Below the pieces are notes generated by a model. The model did no database searches. It was not told the origin of the DNA and was given only the letters and a program-made list of their open reading frames with translations. From Luzula sylvatica (Eukaryota > Streptophyta > Magnoliopsida > Poales > Juncaceae), in contig OX326960.1 of the NCBI GenBank assembly GCA_946800325.1, positions 58,178,855-58,242,854 of the forward strand: DNA of 64,000 nucleotides, written 5' to 3'. Below, in pieces: positions 34,495-46,339 of the stretch. The first letter of the stretch is position 1. Each line of letters begins with the position of its first letter. The position numbers were made by a program, and so were the translations under genes.

Positions 34495-34922
34495 TGTTGG
34501 GTAATATCCCCGACTCCGGGCCCGCGCAGTGGATATGTAGGCCCGGTTCGGTTCCCCGATTCCCGAGATCATTTCTCATACAGACAATCAACCAACATTA
34601 AAGTTGTAGATAATCTCATTATCTACACAACCCAATTTGGCCCAGTCCAATTGGAGTTCGTATGCAAAAGTTATGACTGCTTTACTAACTGTATGTCATA
34701 CTGTTGCATCCTTTCGGTATTTCACAGAAACGACACTGATACTTCGTTCATATGAAATATATTTCTTCATGAAGGTTGTAGATAATCTTATTATCTATCT
34801 AACCCAATTTGAACCATTCAAATCGGATTTTCCCACTGAAAGTTATGGCCACGAATGTACGCCTACATTCGTTTATCCTTGTGTACACTTTTACGGTTGA
34901 TCCTGAAACTGTATTTCCTTCA
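34495..34922 (-). repeat. 5' LTR of copia B, internally deleted
   Basis: Only 428 bases. It matches the first 75 bases of the 3' LTR copy (to CGAGATCA) and then jumps to the part starting TTTCTCATACAGACAATC (27354 in the other LTR). About 555 bases are missing, including the part expected to hold the transcription start and R region. Confidence 0.93.
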
Positions 34923-35171
34923 GTGTATTGTAATAATACGGGAGCAATAGCACAGGCCAATGAACCGATATCGCATCATCGCTCCAAACACATCCTGCGT
35001 AAATTTCACTTGATTCGTGAGATTTTACATAGGCATGATGTCGTGATTTTGAAGATTGATACTGACGAGAATGTACCAGATCCGTTTACGAAGCCACTTC
35101 CAATTGCGAAACATGATCGTCATGCTAGAACTATAGGTTTGAGATACCTAGAGGAAGAAGTTGGTTTGTAG
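34923..35171 (+). pseudogene. copia C gag-pol C-terminus (RNase H end)
   Basis: Continues the frame cut at 26722: VYCNNTGAIAQANEP, then HHRSKHILRKFHLIRE, DPFTKPLPIAKHD, and stops after EEEVGL. This is the RNase H domain end and polyprotein tail, matching residues about 1245-1320 of A. Confidence 0.92.
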
Positions 35172-36273
35172 TTACCTAAAACAATAGTTGTTATGATTGA
35201 GTTGTAAACGATGTATCACCCAAGATTTATTCTATATGTTTATGCATTTCAAAAGAATTATATTTTATTTGCATTTATATCTTATATGAAAACTCGTGCG
35301 TGGTTGTGTAATTTGATTACATGAACCTTGATTATCACTTATGTGAGCGTCTACATAATACATGATTATGTTAAGTAAAATCGTCACATTTTAAAAGTTA
35401 TATTTCAAAAACGTCCATAGTCACGATTAGGATAATTATGTGATAAGTATATCTATTATAAGATAATAGACTAACGTGTACACTGGCATATTCGCCGAGG
35501 TGATGATTATGTTTTGCTAATCATAGGACAAAGAGTTTGTCGAATCGGGAATATGAATATGCATTAGGTTATGCATATTGTGACTTGACCAAAAGTGCGA
35601 TATCATGACATGGTTTAGTCATTATAGATGGAATCGTAACGAATGGGGTCTTAGTTCTTCACACTTGAGATGATCATGGATCATTTTTAGTGCGTAACAT
35701 GATGCTTAGATATAATCTTCCACTATTTGTAACAGGATGGTCATGGGATTATGATCGGGTATTATCTGAAACACGGAATTTGATGTGAATCATCAAGATA
35801 GAAATTGTTCCTTTCGAGAGAAAGAGATGTCCCTTAGGCCTATCGATGAATTGATCAACGAAATCTCTGGCCAGAGTCAATGATATTAATGGTTAATATC
35901 GATTGTGTTTGTTGATTCAATTCGGTATCGAGACATAAGTTTAGTCAATCAAATTATAAGGATGACTATTACCGTGCCTTTTGAATGACGGATATCGTGA
36001 ACAAGAGAGCTAAACACCACCGTTCGAGATGGGTATAAATGATCACAATCATTTTCGTTTTCAACATGGGAAAACTATGAAGGATTTCTTCCTAGATCCC
36101 TCTCATGAGTCCGTGAACTTGGGCATAAGTTCACTACCATTGCTTGATACGAACCTACGCGGTCACACATAGAGCTGTCTTATTTCGGTCTTAAATTTCA
36201 ATCTCTAAGGTTATGTGTACATGAGATGTACACTAGTACTTTCTTTAGTTGGATCTTGAACTGAGTGGGAGAC
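35172..36273 (+). other. Non-coding 3' internal region and polypurine tract of copia C
   Basis: Diverged homologue of the 3' regions of A and B (for example GATGATTATGTTTTGCTAATCAT near 35500). No coding frame. Polypurine tract GAGTGGGAGAC at 36263-36273. Confidence 0.8.
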
Positions 36274-37235
36274 TGAAGGAAACACAGTTACATATCAACT
36301 AGTAGATTGTACACATGAGGGTAGATGAATGTACGCGTTCGTCGGAACGATTGGATGCATAATAAGATTATACAAATATAACAGAAATTACATAGTCCGT
36401 CATGACGCACCATATGGTCCGTCATGACGCACAATAATGTATTTCTATATAGGCCAATCTGTGAGTATACCGTCATGATGCACCATCCAGTGCGTCATGA
36501 CGGTGGTGCGTCATGACGCACCGTCCTGTCCGTCATGAAAGAGCACAATTGTAACGGCTAGATCTAGTACTCGTGACACGTGCGTCATGACGCACCATAT
36601 CGTGCGTCATGACGCACTGTGATCCAAATTCTGGATTAGCAATTTTTGATATTCATTAATGCCCTATTAATGGAGGCTTTTATTATAAGATCTGAGCAAT
36701 CTCTCTCTCTGCCTGGCTAATTCTAGATCTGAAAGAGGAATTCTTGTGTGACAAGAAAAGAGAGAAAACTCCATTAGAGAGATTGAAGGTTTTGAGCAAG
36801 TTTACCGTGATTTAAGGAGAATCACGCGTAACCGAAAGACGCGAGCTCGAGGTGGATACGAGTAGAGGAATCTCAACTGAGATTCTCTGGTGTGATCAAT
36901 CGAGAGCAAGGTCGAGCAAGGTCGGAGACAAACCGGAGAAATTTCGGTTGTATACGACAAATCGGCGCTTCGTATTAGGTGTCGAATCGCACGGGCGTGG
37001 GACGTGCGTGTCGCCGGAGTCGAAGCAAGCAAACTAGCAGCAACTAAGTGAACAACCCGTCTCCGTGATCAATTTCACGCGGTATGTTTCTATGTATATA
37101 AGAGTTATATTCATAGGTAGTAGAACGTAGTTTAGGATTTGTACGATCGAGTCGTCGACGTGGTCCTCATGATCGGGTCGGACCGGGCCTCACAATCCGC
37201 TGCGCGGGACTCGGTAGTGACGCCGATACCCAACA
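36274..37235 (+). repeat. 3' LTR of copia C with palindrome array in U3
   Basis: 962 bases, TGAAGGAAACACAG to GATACCCAACA. 36393-36618 carries about eight CGTCATGACG palindromes, the same motif as in this element's leader. The second half matches the truncated 5' LTR. Confidence 0.93.
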
Positions 37236-38302
37236 AAAATAATAATAGCTTTCGATATTTCCTTTATAAGTTCAAGAAAATTATTTGTTTTTTGATAAGC
37301 AAACCTGTTTCCCCTTTTTATCAATGTGTTATCATAACTACAACATATTTAATACACGTCAGATTCTTACGATTATTGTTTTAAAACTAAGAAGAATAAT
37401 AAAAAATCAATTATTCAAATATGTACGGATTATTGACCTTTTTTTGGTTACGTTGCATCTTCATAAATTCAAGGTAATGAAAAATTATGTTGGGACTATG
37501 ATAATGTGGATGTTAAAATAAAAGAAAATTCTAGCAAATATATTTGATGGAATTTTAAAACAATAATTTCATAAATATCAACAATTATTTGATATATGAT
37601 TTGTAAGATTATATAATATTTTATGAATTTTTGATATGTGAACTAATGTCGTCAATTAGTATTCATAATTTGACCATTTAACTTAATATGAAATAACAAA
37701 TTATCGTGTAGAATTGGTTCAACTCGAACCGGGAAGAATGATAATATTCGACATTACTGATGTAATATGAAGTGATCTTTTCAAATGCTCAAAATATATT
37801 TTAAAACTAATATAACCATAAATGTCGACATAGAAATTATGATCATAAAAAATTAAATGTTCGGATTTTGTTAAACATCATAATTGATTTGTTAAAATGA
37901 TTGTAATAATACGGCACATAAATAATACTCCAAAATGAATGGAAAATAAAGAAAAGATTGATTTTAGTTGTCTGGTCCTCCGTTGTGTATAATTCACTCT
38001 TAAGTGACGATGGATGAGTGTATATTAAATGTTAATGTGGTATTTTTTGTTAATCATCATGCTAATTAACTGTTAATCGTTGATATTGAGAATGTGGCGG
38101 AGAATCTCAGGGGACTACATAATTCTATCAAGATGATGACTACATAATTGATTAAAAAACATTAGTTACAAATTGCCTATGATTAATTTTCACACCTATA
38201 TATTTACGTTTGTCCTTTAACTAATTGACAAATGAACATATTTCCTAGTATGAAATGTAATTACATAAAAATTGAGATCATGCATCAACCCCGTTAGCAT
38301 TT
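37236..38302. other. AT-rich intergenic DNA 3' of the laccase
   Basis: No gene or recognisable element seen. This includes any 3' UTR of the laccase, which is transcribed toward it. Confidence 0.6.
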
Positions 38303-41073
38303 TTAGCAACGAGGCATGTCGCTAGGACGAGGCAACATTTTCTCATCTTCCGCATTACCATTTTTCGTTATAAATACCATTTCCATCCCCCCCACAGTAT
38401 GCCGCTCCAAATGGCAGTGCATGAACCAAACTCCTGGATTAGCAGCCCTGAACCGGATTGCAACCCACCCGTTCTTCGGAACTCCGATTGTATTTTCATA
38501 AGGCGGGTCAACCAAGTTGTAACTCAATGGATCTTTCTCAGGATCGAAGTTGCCAAATCCTTTTCCTATTACGTAGAAGCTATGTCCATGCAAATGCATA
38601 GGGTGGTTCTCGCCTCCTAGTATATTAGTCCCCTGAAACACTATCTCCACAGTTGTATTATACTCTAGAACTTTCACTTTTGTCGCCTTTTGAGTGATGT
38701 ACAGCTCTTCCGGGATATTATCTGCTGTGAAGTTGAAGAAAACCGGCGGTTTGTTAGGGAAATCCGTGGAGTACTGATCATGGATAGAGAAATAGTATTC
38801 GTATATACCCAAGCTAGGTACCCTTCTGGGTCCTTTGTATTCAAAAACCAGCCCTCATGGAGATAAACGCCTAAAAAGTTCTGATCTAGAACTTATTAAA
38901 ACCATTAAGAAGGAGGTTCAGAACCTTCCAGATCTGGAACTCCCACCCACAGGCGCATATATTATCCTAGAAACCGACGGATGTATGGAAGGATGGGGAG
39001 GAGTCTGTAAATGGAAACCGATGAAAAACGACCCACGAAGCATTGAACGGGTCTGTGCATATGCTTCGGGAAAATTCCCATGCTTCGAGCACGTCTATTT
39101 GTGGATCTTGGAAGCTCACATTGTTCAGGCTGGCTTCAAGCTTGTTACCTTGAGGACCCCCACAAGAGCTATTAGGACATAAAATTACATTCACTTCTAC
39201 TGTTATATACATGTGTTCATCTATGGTTTTCGGTACGTCAATTGGATGGTCCCAGCTCGCCAGGGACCGGAGCCCATCAGTGAATGCAGTAGCTGCATCG
39301 GTATTATCTACACACGGTAGGGCTGCTAGTATTGGCATGGTAGAGAAGTCGTTATCCGTTTTGTATTCAAGGATGGCGGTTGTGTAGTTACCATCAAAAG
39401 GGACTGAAGGATTTCCGTTATATGGATGGGCTGCGATGTAGTAACGGGAAGAGCAGGAGGAGTTTTGGAGTTGATTAGCTTCTAGAAGGATGTCCATCGT
39501 TTGGCCCGGAGTTATCATTATAAAGTCGGTTTTGTAGGGTTTCGTGTAGCTTGCATCGGTCCCAACTATTGTCAGTTTGTGATTGGCGACCGCAAAGAAG
39601 AATTCGTTGCTCAAGGCTGCATTGATCACTCGGAGAAGATATGTCTTTCCTTGTTCGACTTGCACCTTGAATGTGTCTGTGAGAATGATAGACAAGTTTA
39701 AAGAAGTTAGATTACAAGCACAGAAGAACAATCTTGATTTCTTTTTGATGGAGAACAATTTTAAATTTTGATATCTTTTATTCAACACAATAATTTTCAA
39801 CATGCATGAGCAATAAAAAAGGAAGCTTACCTTTTTGTGAGCATGGATGGAAATCCCCAGGCTGGCCATTGATGGTGTTAGCGTCCGAAGGAGCTACATC
39901 ACCGCCGCTCTGAAGCGCTTTCTCAAGCACTTGAGTTACATCATCATTCCACCACTCTCCTAGAATGAGGGTTGCCTCTTTGTGGGGATTGGGGAAGGGA
40001 TATGTGGTGCCGCTCTCTGGGTACACAACAATTGCCCCCAGAACAGTTGCACGATCGTAGTCGCTGTGTGCATGCCACCACAGTGTTCCTTCTTCTTCTG
40101 TGAATTCGATTTTTTGTGCGAATTTGGCTCCAGGCTGGATTCCGCACTGAGTAATGTGCTCCGGTCCGTCTGTCCATGGATTCCTCGGTTGATTCACTCC
40201 ATGCCTGATGCGCAAATATGCGTGTTATTTCTTTTTTAATTATAATAATTTATGCTTGAGGAAGGTTCAACTGTATATTTGATAATTTTGTATTATGGAT
40301 GCATGATTATGAATATATTATTTGTGTTTTTAATTAATTAATTAATTACCAGTGAAGTGTGATGTTTTTGTTTCCTTTGTTGACGACGTCGACAAATACG
40401 GTATCGCCTTTACGAGCATAGATGGTGGGGCCGGGGAACTGACCGTTCACAGTCAGGATGTTCTTTGTGTGGCAGAGACGAGTGCAGGGAGTTTCTTCTA
40501 TCTGCAAGTATATTTTTCCTTTTAATTATAAGCATGTATATATTTTGCCAGAATGAATAAAGTAGACTAATATATGTCTTATGTTTTCTTTTCTTTTTAT
40601 TATATGTAAATCATGTCCTCTTACTATATTTTCATGAATATAACCATGGAGTAGTGATTGGAACCATTTCATGTTGGTTGTGAGACATTTTCCACCAACT
40701 CAATTATGACAATGATGGGGATACATATAATTGGATAACAAACCATTTGTGCTGAAAATTGTGTACCGAGTGTACTTGGATTCAGAGTCTAATAATTATC
40801 AAGGAGATTCTATAATTAACATGGCGGATACAAAGCTAAAAGAGTAGTTTTAACCTTTAACAAGATCAAATGTCCGAAAATACTAAGAAATAAAAGGGAA
40901 CCCTATTTTAAGGAAAATTATATTAGTCCACCCCAATTTTAACTAAGAGCGCTTACAATGCAGGTGCGGCGATGAATCTTTGCCGAGGCGAAGACGGGGG
41001 TAACAAGAACACCACACAGCATAAGAATACCAATGAACTTCATCAACGAAATCGAAATCGCACCAGTCCCCAT
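38303..41073 (-). pseudogene. Laccase (multicopper oxidase), interrupted by viral fragment
   Basis: Laccases oxidise phenolics with O2 in the apoplast, with roles in lignin or proanthocyanidin polymerisation. Exon 1 (40957-41073) encodes a signal peptide (FIGILMLCGVLVTPVFASA). Exon 2 (40350-40501, 152 bases) and exon 3 (39831-40204, 374 bases) join in phase at HWHGV and carry WWHAHSDYDRATV. Exon 4 starts at 39676 (DTFKVQVEQGKTYLLRV). The 3' part (38303-38815) carries HPMHLHGHSF and HCHLERHTVGGMEM and ends DMPRC. All four copper-binding regions are therefore present, and splice sites are canonical. Between LEA (39081) and IYEYYFS (about 38810) lies a caulimovirid fragment that brings minus-strand stops, so no full product is expected. 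Sequence style suggests the LAC14/LAC15 group, not certain. Without the insert the protein would have the usual 560-590 residues. Confidence 0.88.
38816..39080 (+). other. Endogenous caulimovirid (pararetrovirus) RNase H fragment
   Basis: About 265 bases, open on the + strand, opposite to the laccase. The peptide begins TLLGPLYSKTS and contains ETDGCMEGWGG and CAYASGKF, the RNase H start of plant pararetroviral polymerases such as badnaviruses. The rest of the virus is absent; both ends run directly into laccase exon sequence. This is a dead fragment with no viral gene complete. It is most likely patched in by end joining during break repair, an inference from the lack of long terminal duplications. 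Confidence 0.8.
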
Positions 41074-41280
41074 GAATATGTTTTCGAACGCTGAATCGGC
41101 AAGAGAGAAGAGAGGGAGAGGGAGAGGGAGAGGGAGAGGGAGAGTATTTCTCTCTTTGAGCTCAAAAGAGAGATCTGATTCTGAATACTTGTTTTTGTTA
41201 TATGCGTTTGTATGAACTCCAAAGATACTCTCGAGGGTATTTGTAAGTAAATGGTGATGGATATGCAAGCAATTAAATTT
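41074..41280 (-). promoter_or_regulatory. Laccase 5' flank with CTCTCC repeat
   Basis: The minus strand upstream of the Met codon has six or so CTCTCC units (41104-41146), a pyrimidine-rich 5' UTR common in plants. A TATA box was not fixed with confidence. Confidence 0.5.
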
Positions 41281-42969
41281 TATTCATTACGCGCATATAG
41301 ACCAAGTATTAGTAATAAGACCAAGTATTAGTAATACATGTATAAACTGACTTAATCCATCTCTAAGTTTTTTGTAGCTTTGACATTGACATATTACTAA
41401 ATTGCATATTCTTTTGGAATTGTCTCTGACTTGCATTTTTCACAGTAGGTCAAATGGTTTTTATTTTTGAAACTGCCCTCTTAATTACAGAACTAAGAGA
41501 ATACTAGTCCTACGCGGCGAGAATGTTAATTATGAATTTCATTGTAATATAAAATACTTATATATATGATGATATTGATAATATCATTTCGTAATATAAA
41601 TATTTGAACAAATTTGTCCATGATTATGTATAAAATTTTCAATTATTTTACATTATAACGACAAAAAAATTATTTTCTTAATCAAGTAATAACACTTATA
41701 TTAATTTGATTGTATAATAATAATATATGAGATATAACATGATTTTACAATAAAACATAACAACAAATATTATATAATTGTTCTTTACAATATTCCATAC
41801 AATATCAAATGTAAAAAATAATAAATCATACAACATAGGTACTAACATATCATTAATTATCAAGTACTAATAATTTGTTATGGATTCAAAATTCAATGGA
41901 AATTATAAATAATATCAAACTTAATAGTGAAAGTAATTTAAAAAAAAAAAAAATATTAATTTAGCATAACATAAATATAAATTATTTTATGTCATATGTT
42001 TTTTGTTAATTTTATATTTTTAAAAATAACATTACTATTTTGTAAGTGTTTATAAATTTAAGAAGAAATTCCGATGGATAAACTTTTTCTATTTCTATTA
42101 TTTTTCAAAGAAAAAATTATTAAATTTGTTTGATTAAAAACACAAATATAACTCATTTAGTTTTATATGATTTTAGTATTGTTGTAATTTCTAAAAATAA
42201 ATATTAATATTTAAAATTCTATTATGTGAATAAAATAATTAAAATTATATTTTGTAAAAATGCATTTTTTGCATTGTATTTTTTACATAATATTTTTACA
42301 AATTCAAATTATGGAAAATGATATATATGAACTATGCTAATATGGATGCAAAAATAAAGAGAAAATTAAAACGAATATATTTGATGAATTTTTAAAATTA
42401 AAATTCTAAAAATAGTACTACTATATGTTGTATGTTTATAATATTATATATTAAGTTATTAGTATTTCATATATTAACTTTTCATTTTCTATTACATTCA
42501 CATTTAATCAAGTAAACTTATGTGAAATGACAATACAATTGAATAAAATTAGTCTAACATGAATCTAACCAATAAAAGTAGTCCACATCATTAATATATG
42601 ATGATATGACTTTCTAGAAATCCTTAAAACATAGTATAAATCAAGGGACACATAAATTGCTACAAATTTTTTTTATAAAAAATCAATGACTAATCAATGG
42701 TCAAAATTTTGTCATATATCATAATTAATGGTTAAAAAGTGATGATGTTAAAAAGAAAGTGTTGATGGGGTACAAGGAAATTGTACAAAGTTGGGTTCAA
42801 AATAAGGTTGTGCGTAAATTATACATGTACATAGGATAACAATAAGATATAATTAAGTATCATCATGAGTTTGATATTTATATATTTTTTAAACAATTAA
42901 ATTTGTTTTGTGTTTTTTGTTTTTTTCATATAAGACAATTTACTATTTTATTAATTACAATTTATATAT
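41281..42969. other. AT-rich intergenic DNA
   Basis: No gene recognised. ACTAGTCCTACGCGGCG near 41502 resembles a Helitron 3' end on the minus strand, but no convincing hairpin was seen. Confidence 0.5.
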
Positions 42970-43330
42970 TAAATATTTTTATATATTACATATTAACTAT
43001 ATATTTGATATAAAATAAATTAAAAGTTGTTATTACTGAAATAACACTTCATAAAGTAATGTTTTCAAGTATAATATTTTTGTTTTCGAATATACTTTCA
43101 CATTTTAAAAGTATATGACAAGTATTCAAAAAGTATATTTGTATATATTACATATTAATTATATATTTGACATAAAATATATTAATGGCTGTTATTATCG
43201 AAATAACATTTTCATAAAGTTATGTTTTCAAGTATAATATTTTTGTTTTCAAATATATATTAAAATTTTTAAAGTATTTGACAAGTATTTAAAAAGAATC
43301 CGAAAAATATATAAAATATATGTTATTATT
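42970..43330. repeat. Tandem duplication of about 163 bases
   Basis: The unit with GTTTTCAAGTATAATATTTTTGTTTTC is present at 43061 and 43224, with the preceding TATATTTGAYATAAAATA at 43002 and 43165 in the same spacing. Two diverged copies. Confidence 0.75.
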
Positions 43331-44105
43331 TTGAAATAATTAGACACGTCAAAAAATATTGATGTTTTCAAGTCGGACATTAGAAGTATCCAACAATTAT
43401 TCAAAAATTGGCTGGTAACATATACATTCGATGTCATATGATATGATAAGACTTTATTTTTTGAGTATCTCACAGTACATGTATTTTGGAGTACAACTTC
43501 AATCACATCCCAGATCAGTCCTATGTTATGGGCTTTGATTGACATTATAATTAACAGTTAATTCACATATATGTTAATCGATATGTTTGAATTAACAATT
43601 CATTCATAATTTTATTGATATATATATATTTATTTATTTATTTATGTACAATAAAGTAAACTCGTTTATTCCTGCATGCATTAAATACGAAAAGGAATAT
43701 TCTACTCTTCCCCGCCCACTTCCCCCACACTTTCATGATGTCATCATCATTTTTAATTAATCTCATCATTAACAAAGTGGATTAACAATTAATTTATAGT
43801 CAGTACAAATTTAATACGTAATTAAGATCCTTACCAATTAAAAATTAATTAGGAATATTCAAAAATTAATTAATATGGATTAATTATTAATTGAGAGGGG
43901 GGTAATTGGTGGATTAATCTTCAAAGTGATGTCATCATGAAAGTATTGAGGAAATGGAGGAACATGGTAGAAGGCATCATAAGAAAACACCCTACAATTG
44001 TGGAATCGATAGACGTATTTAAATAACATATCCATCAAAGACCGACTCAAAATGGTGTATGGAAGACGAGAATACAGGCAAGGCCCAAATTCTTCGTGTG
44101 GTTAT
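43331..44105. other. AT-rich DNA with block shared with 48840-49110
   Basis: 43690-43980 (GGAATATTCTACTCTTCCC..., ATTAACAATTAATT, GGTAGAAGGC) is a diverged copy of the block at 48845-49112. No coding sequence seen. Confidence 0.55.
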
Positions 44106-45058
44106 TGTTGGGTATCGGCATCACTACCGAGCCCCGCGCAGCGGATTGTGAGGCCCGGTCCGACCCGATCCCGAGGACCACGTCGTCGGCTCAAGAATAC
44201 GAATCATGAAATGCAACTAAAACCTATGAAATTAACTCTTAATTCATAGAGAATCATACCACGTGAAATTGATCACGGAGACGGGTTGATTCTTGTGTAG
44301 TTGCTGCTGTCCTTGCTTCGATTCCGGCGACACGCACGTCCCACGCCCGCGCGATTCGACACCTAATTCGAAGCTTCCAATTTGTCGTATACAACCGGAA
44401 TTGTTCCGATTGTGCTTCGACCTTGTCCGTTCTTGTTCTCCTTAGATCACAATGAAAGATCTCAACTAAGATCTCTCTACTCGTATCCACCTTGAGTTGT
44501 TGCCTTCCGGTTACACGTAAATCCTCCTAGTGTATTTACGCATAAACTTGCTTGAATCTGAATTTGAGAACTTTTCTCAAAATTCTCTCTATTCTCTAAT
44601 GGCTTTTCTTGAGGAAGGAGATGAAGAATTATCACACACATCTCTCCACCAGATCTGAGAATAAATATCATTAATCTCAGATCATACCATTAATTACAGG
44701 ACAATTAATTGGAGATAAAAACTGTCAACACAGAATTCGGAACATAGTTCGTTCGAACGCACCTTACGGTTCGTTCGAACGAACTAGCCACTGTTAATGT
44801 GTTACATATGTGCGTTCGAACTGAATAATCTATTCAATAGAACGTACCATAGTGCGTTCGAACGAACCATCTAAGTCCGTTCGAACTGAATAATCTATTC
44901 AATAGAACGTACCATAGTGCGTTCGAACGAACCATCTAAGTCCGTTCGAACGAACCATCTCCTGGTTCCTGAGTTTACACAATCTCATTGTTAACTCAAC
45001 CATTTGATCATCCTTAGTTGTACGTTCTTCTAGTTGATCCATAACTGTATTTCCTTCA
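44106..45058 (-). mobile_element. Solo LTR of copia subfamily 3
   Basis: 953 bases, TGTTGGGTATCGG to CTTCA on the + strand, i.e. a minus-strand LTR. No internal element sequence on either side. Flanks GTTAT (44101-44105) and GGTAT (45059-45063) are a 4/5 match, an aged target duplication. The U3 part carries palindromes GTTCGTTCGAACGAAC (44750-44955) and a tandem duplication of about 65 bases (44815-44943). The GC-rich end is shared with the C LTR. Confidence 0.88.
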
Positions 45059-45698
45059 GGTATATGCTCGACTAAAGCGTGATTAAATTTGTAATAAATT
45101 TGTTTACAACCGTCCATAACTAATTAAATTTAAATTTATAATTTTGGCAAATTATTTTTATAGAAATGAATTGATGTAATGTTTAACATGGGTTAAACGG
45201 ATACAAATGAATAAAGCTATCATAACAAATAAATAAAAATAATAATTTCACAAAAATCTGCCAAATACAAATGAATTTGTTTTTAAAAAAGATTGAAGGT
45301 ATAATAATAAAAATTTGTTCAAATAAATATAATTTCTCATGTTAAAATAAATTTAATAAAAAAACCAAATAAATCAAATTATTTTCTAATAATTCGGTTT
45401 ACCACATAATCATTGCGGTTTAGCACGTAATTAATACGGTTTTCCACTTATATGATTTAGAGAGATGCTATTGCACTCCGTCTCTTTTTCGTAGTATAGA
45501 AAAAAGTAAAAATATATAAATAATCATTTAATTCATAGTATAGTAAAATGTATAATAAATAACAACATATATTTAATCCCAGGTATAATAAAATGTATAA
45601 ATGATAGTCCAAAAATATAAATAGCATCATATCTTTAACCCATAATATAAAAAATAATAGTAAAAAAGTATAAATAGCAATAGATTTTTAATTCCTAG
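45059..45698. other. AT-rich intergenic DNA
   Basis: No gene seen. A loosely repeated unit (TAGTATAGAAAA, ATAAATAGCA) occurs at 45490-45700; the Mutator-like element landed in one of these. Confidence 0.5.
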
Positions 45699-45707
45699 TA
45701 TAGAAAA

Positions 45708-45929
45708 GGGAATTTTACTGTAGTAACCCTGTTTTAAAATAATATTCCCGAAATAACCAAGTTTTAAACATAATTCCCAAAATGTCTTTTGCGGGGTTTG
45801 GAATTTCGCCAGGCGAGGTTTGGAACCTCGCTTTTGTTCATCCGTCATTAATTGGGGTTAAACAGCATTAAACATCTATTAAGATAAGGCGAGGTTTTAA
45901 ACCTCGCCAGGCGATGTTTCAAATTTCGC
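45708..45929 (+). repeat. Left terminal inverted repeat of Mutator-like element
   Basis: Starts GGGAATTTTACTGTAGTAAC; pairs with 48122-48343. Holds GCGAGGTTTGGAACCTCGC, itself nearly self-complementary. Confidence 0.93.
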
Positions 45930-46339
45930 TTTGTATCCAACGGTCGGGAATTAATGAAAGGCGAAGTTTGAAAATTCGCTTTTTTCATTAGGCGATGTTG
46001 GCAACCTCGCCAGGCGACCTTTGCAACTTCGCTTTATTTTTTTATCAATTTCCCGCCTTCCTTCTTTCTTTCTTCCTCGGTCTCTCTCCCATTCCTCCCC
46101 TTTCTTCCTATTTTTTCTCCTTTTCTCTCCGATTTTGAGCTTCAAATTTCTTCTTGTAATAGGTGTGTTTTATTGTTTTTTCTTCTTGTTTTGTTCAATT
46201 TGTTGATTATATTTTGAGTTAAATGTGTCAATTTGTTGTTTTAAGTGGCAGATCTGAAGTTATAACGTCGTGATTTTTGACGAATTGGACTAGAAATTGA
46301 AGATTTTCATCTTGCATTAGAAGGTAAATTTCTTATTTA

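Larger units (their letters stand above)
26723..34922 (-). mobile_element. Complete copia retrotransposon B (subfamily 1), nested in C
   Basis: 8200 bases on the minus strand, starting TGTTGGG and ending CCTTCA on the + strand, with target duplication GTGTA. Content in minus-strand order: 5' LTR (34495-34922, internally deleted), primer site (34482-34493), leader (32848-34481), frame-damaged gag-pol (28862-32847), about 1.15-kb non-coding 3' region, polypurine tract (27706-27716) and full 3' LTR (26723-27705). Same subfamily as A by LTR, leader palindromes and gag-pol. It lacks the gypsy insertion of A, so it serves as the reference structure. Confidence 0.96.
15249..37235 (+). mobile_element. 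Ty1/copia retrotransposon C (subfamily 2), broken by nested insertions
   Basis: The pieces in order are: truncated 5' LTR (15249-15685), primer site (15687-15698), leader, gag and protease (17037-18306), foreign DNA (18307-24871), integrase C-terminus and reverse transcriptase (24872-26722), element B (26723-34922), the end of RNase H (34923-35171), non-coding 3' region, polypurine tract (36263-36273) and 3' LTR (36274-37235). The two LTRs match over the retained 437 bases. About 600 bases of pol (pre-integrase and integrase core) are missing at the first interruption. The 5' target flank is lost with the LTR start. Confidence 0.88.

Noticed and set aside
38835..39182. 115-residue plus-strand protein in the laccase locus as a host gene
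   Set aside because: Only the first part is RNase H of a pararetrovirus; the rest reads antisense through the laccase exon.
41495..41525. Minus-strand Helitron 3' end (ACTAGTCCTACGCGGCG)
   Set aside because: No convincing GC-rich hairpin next to the CTAGT-like end.
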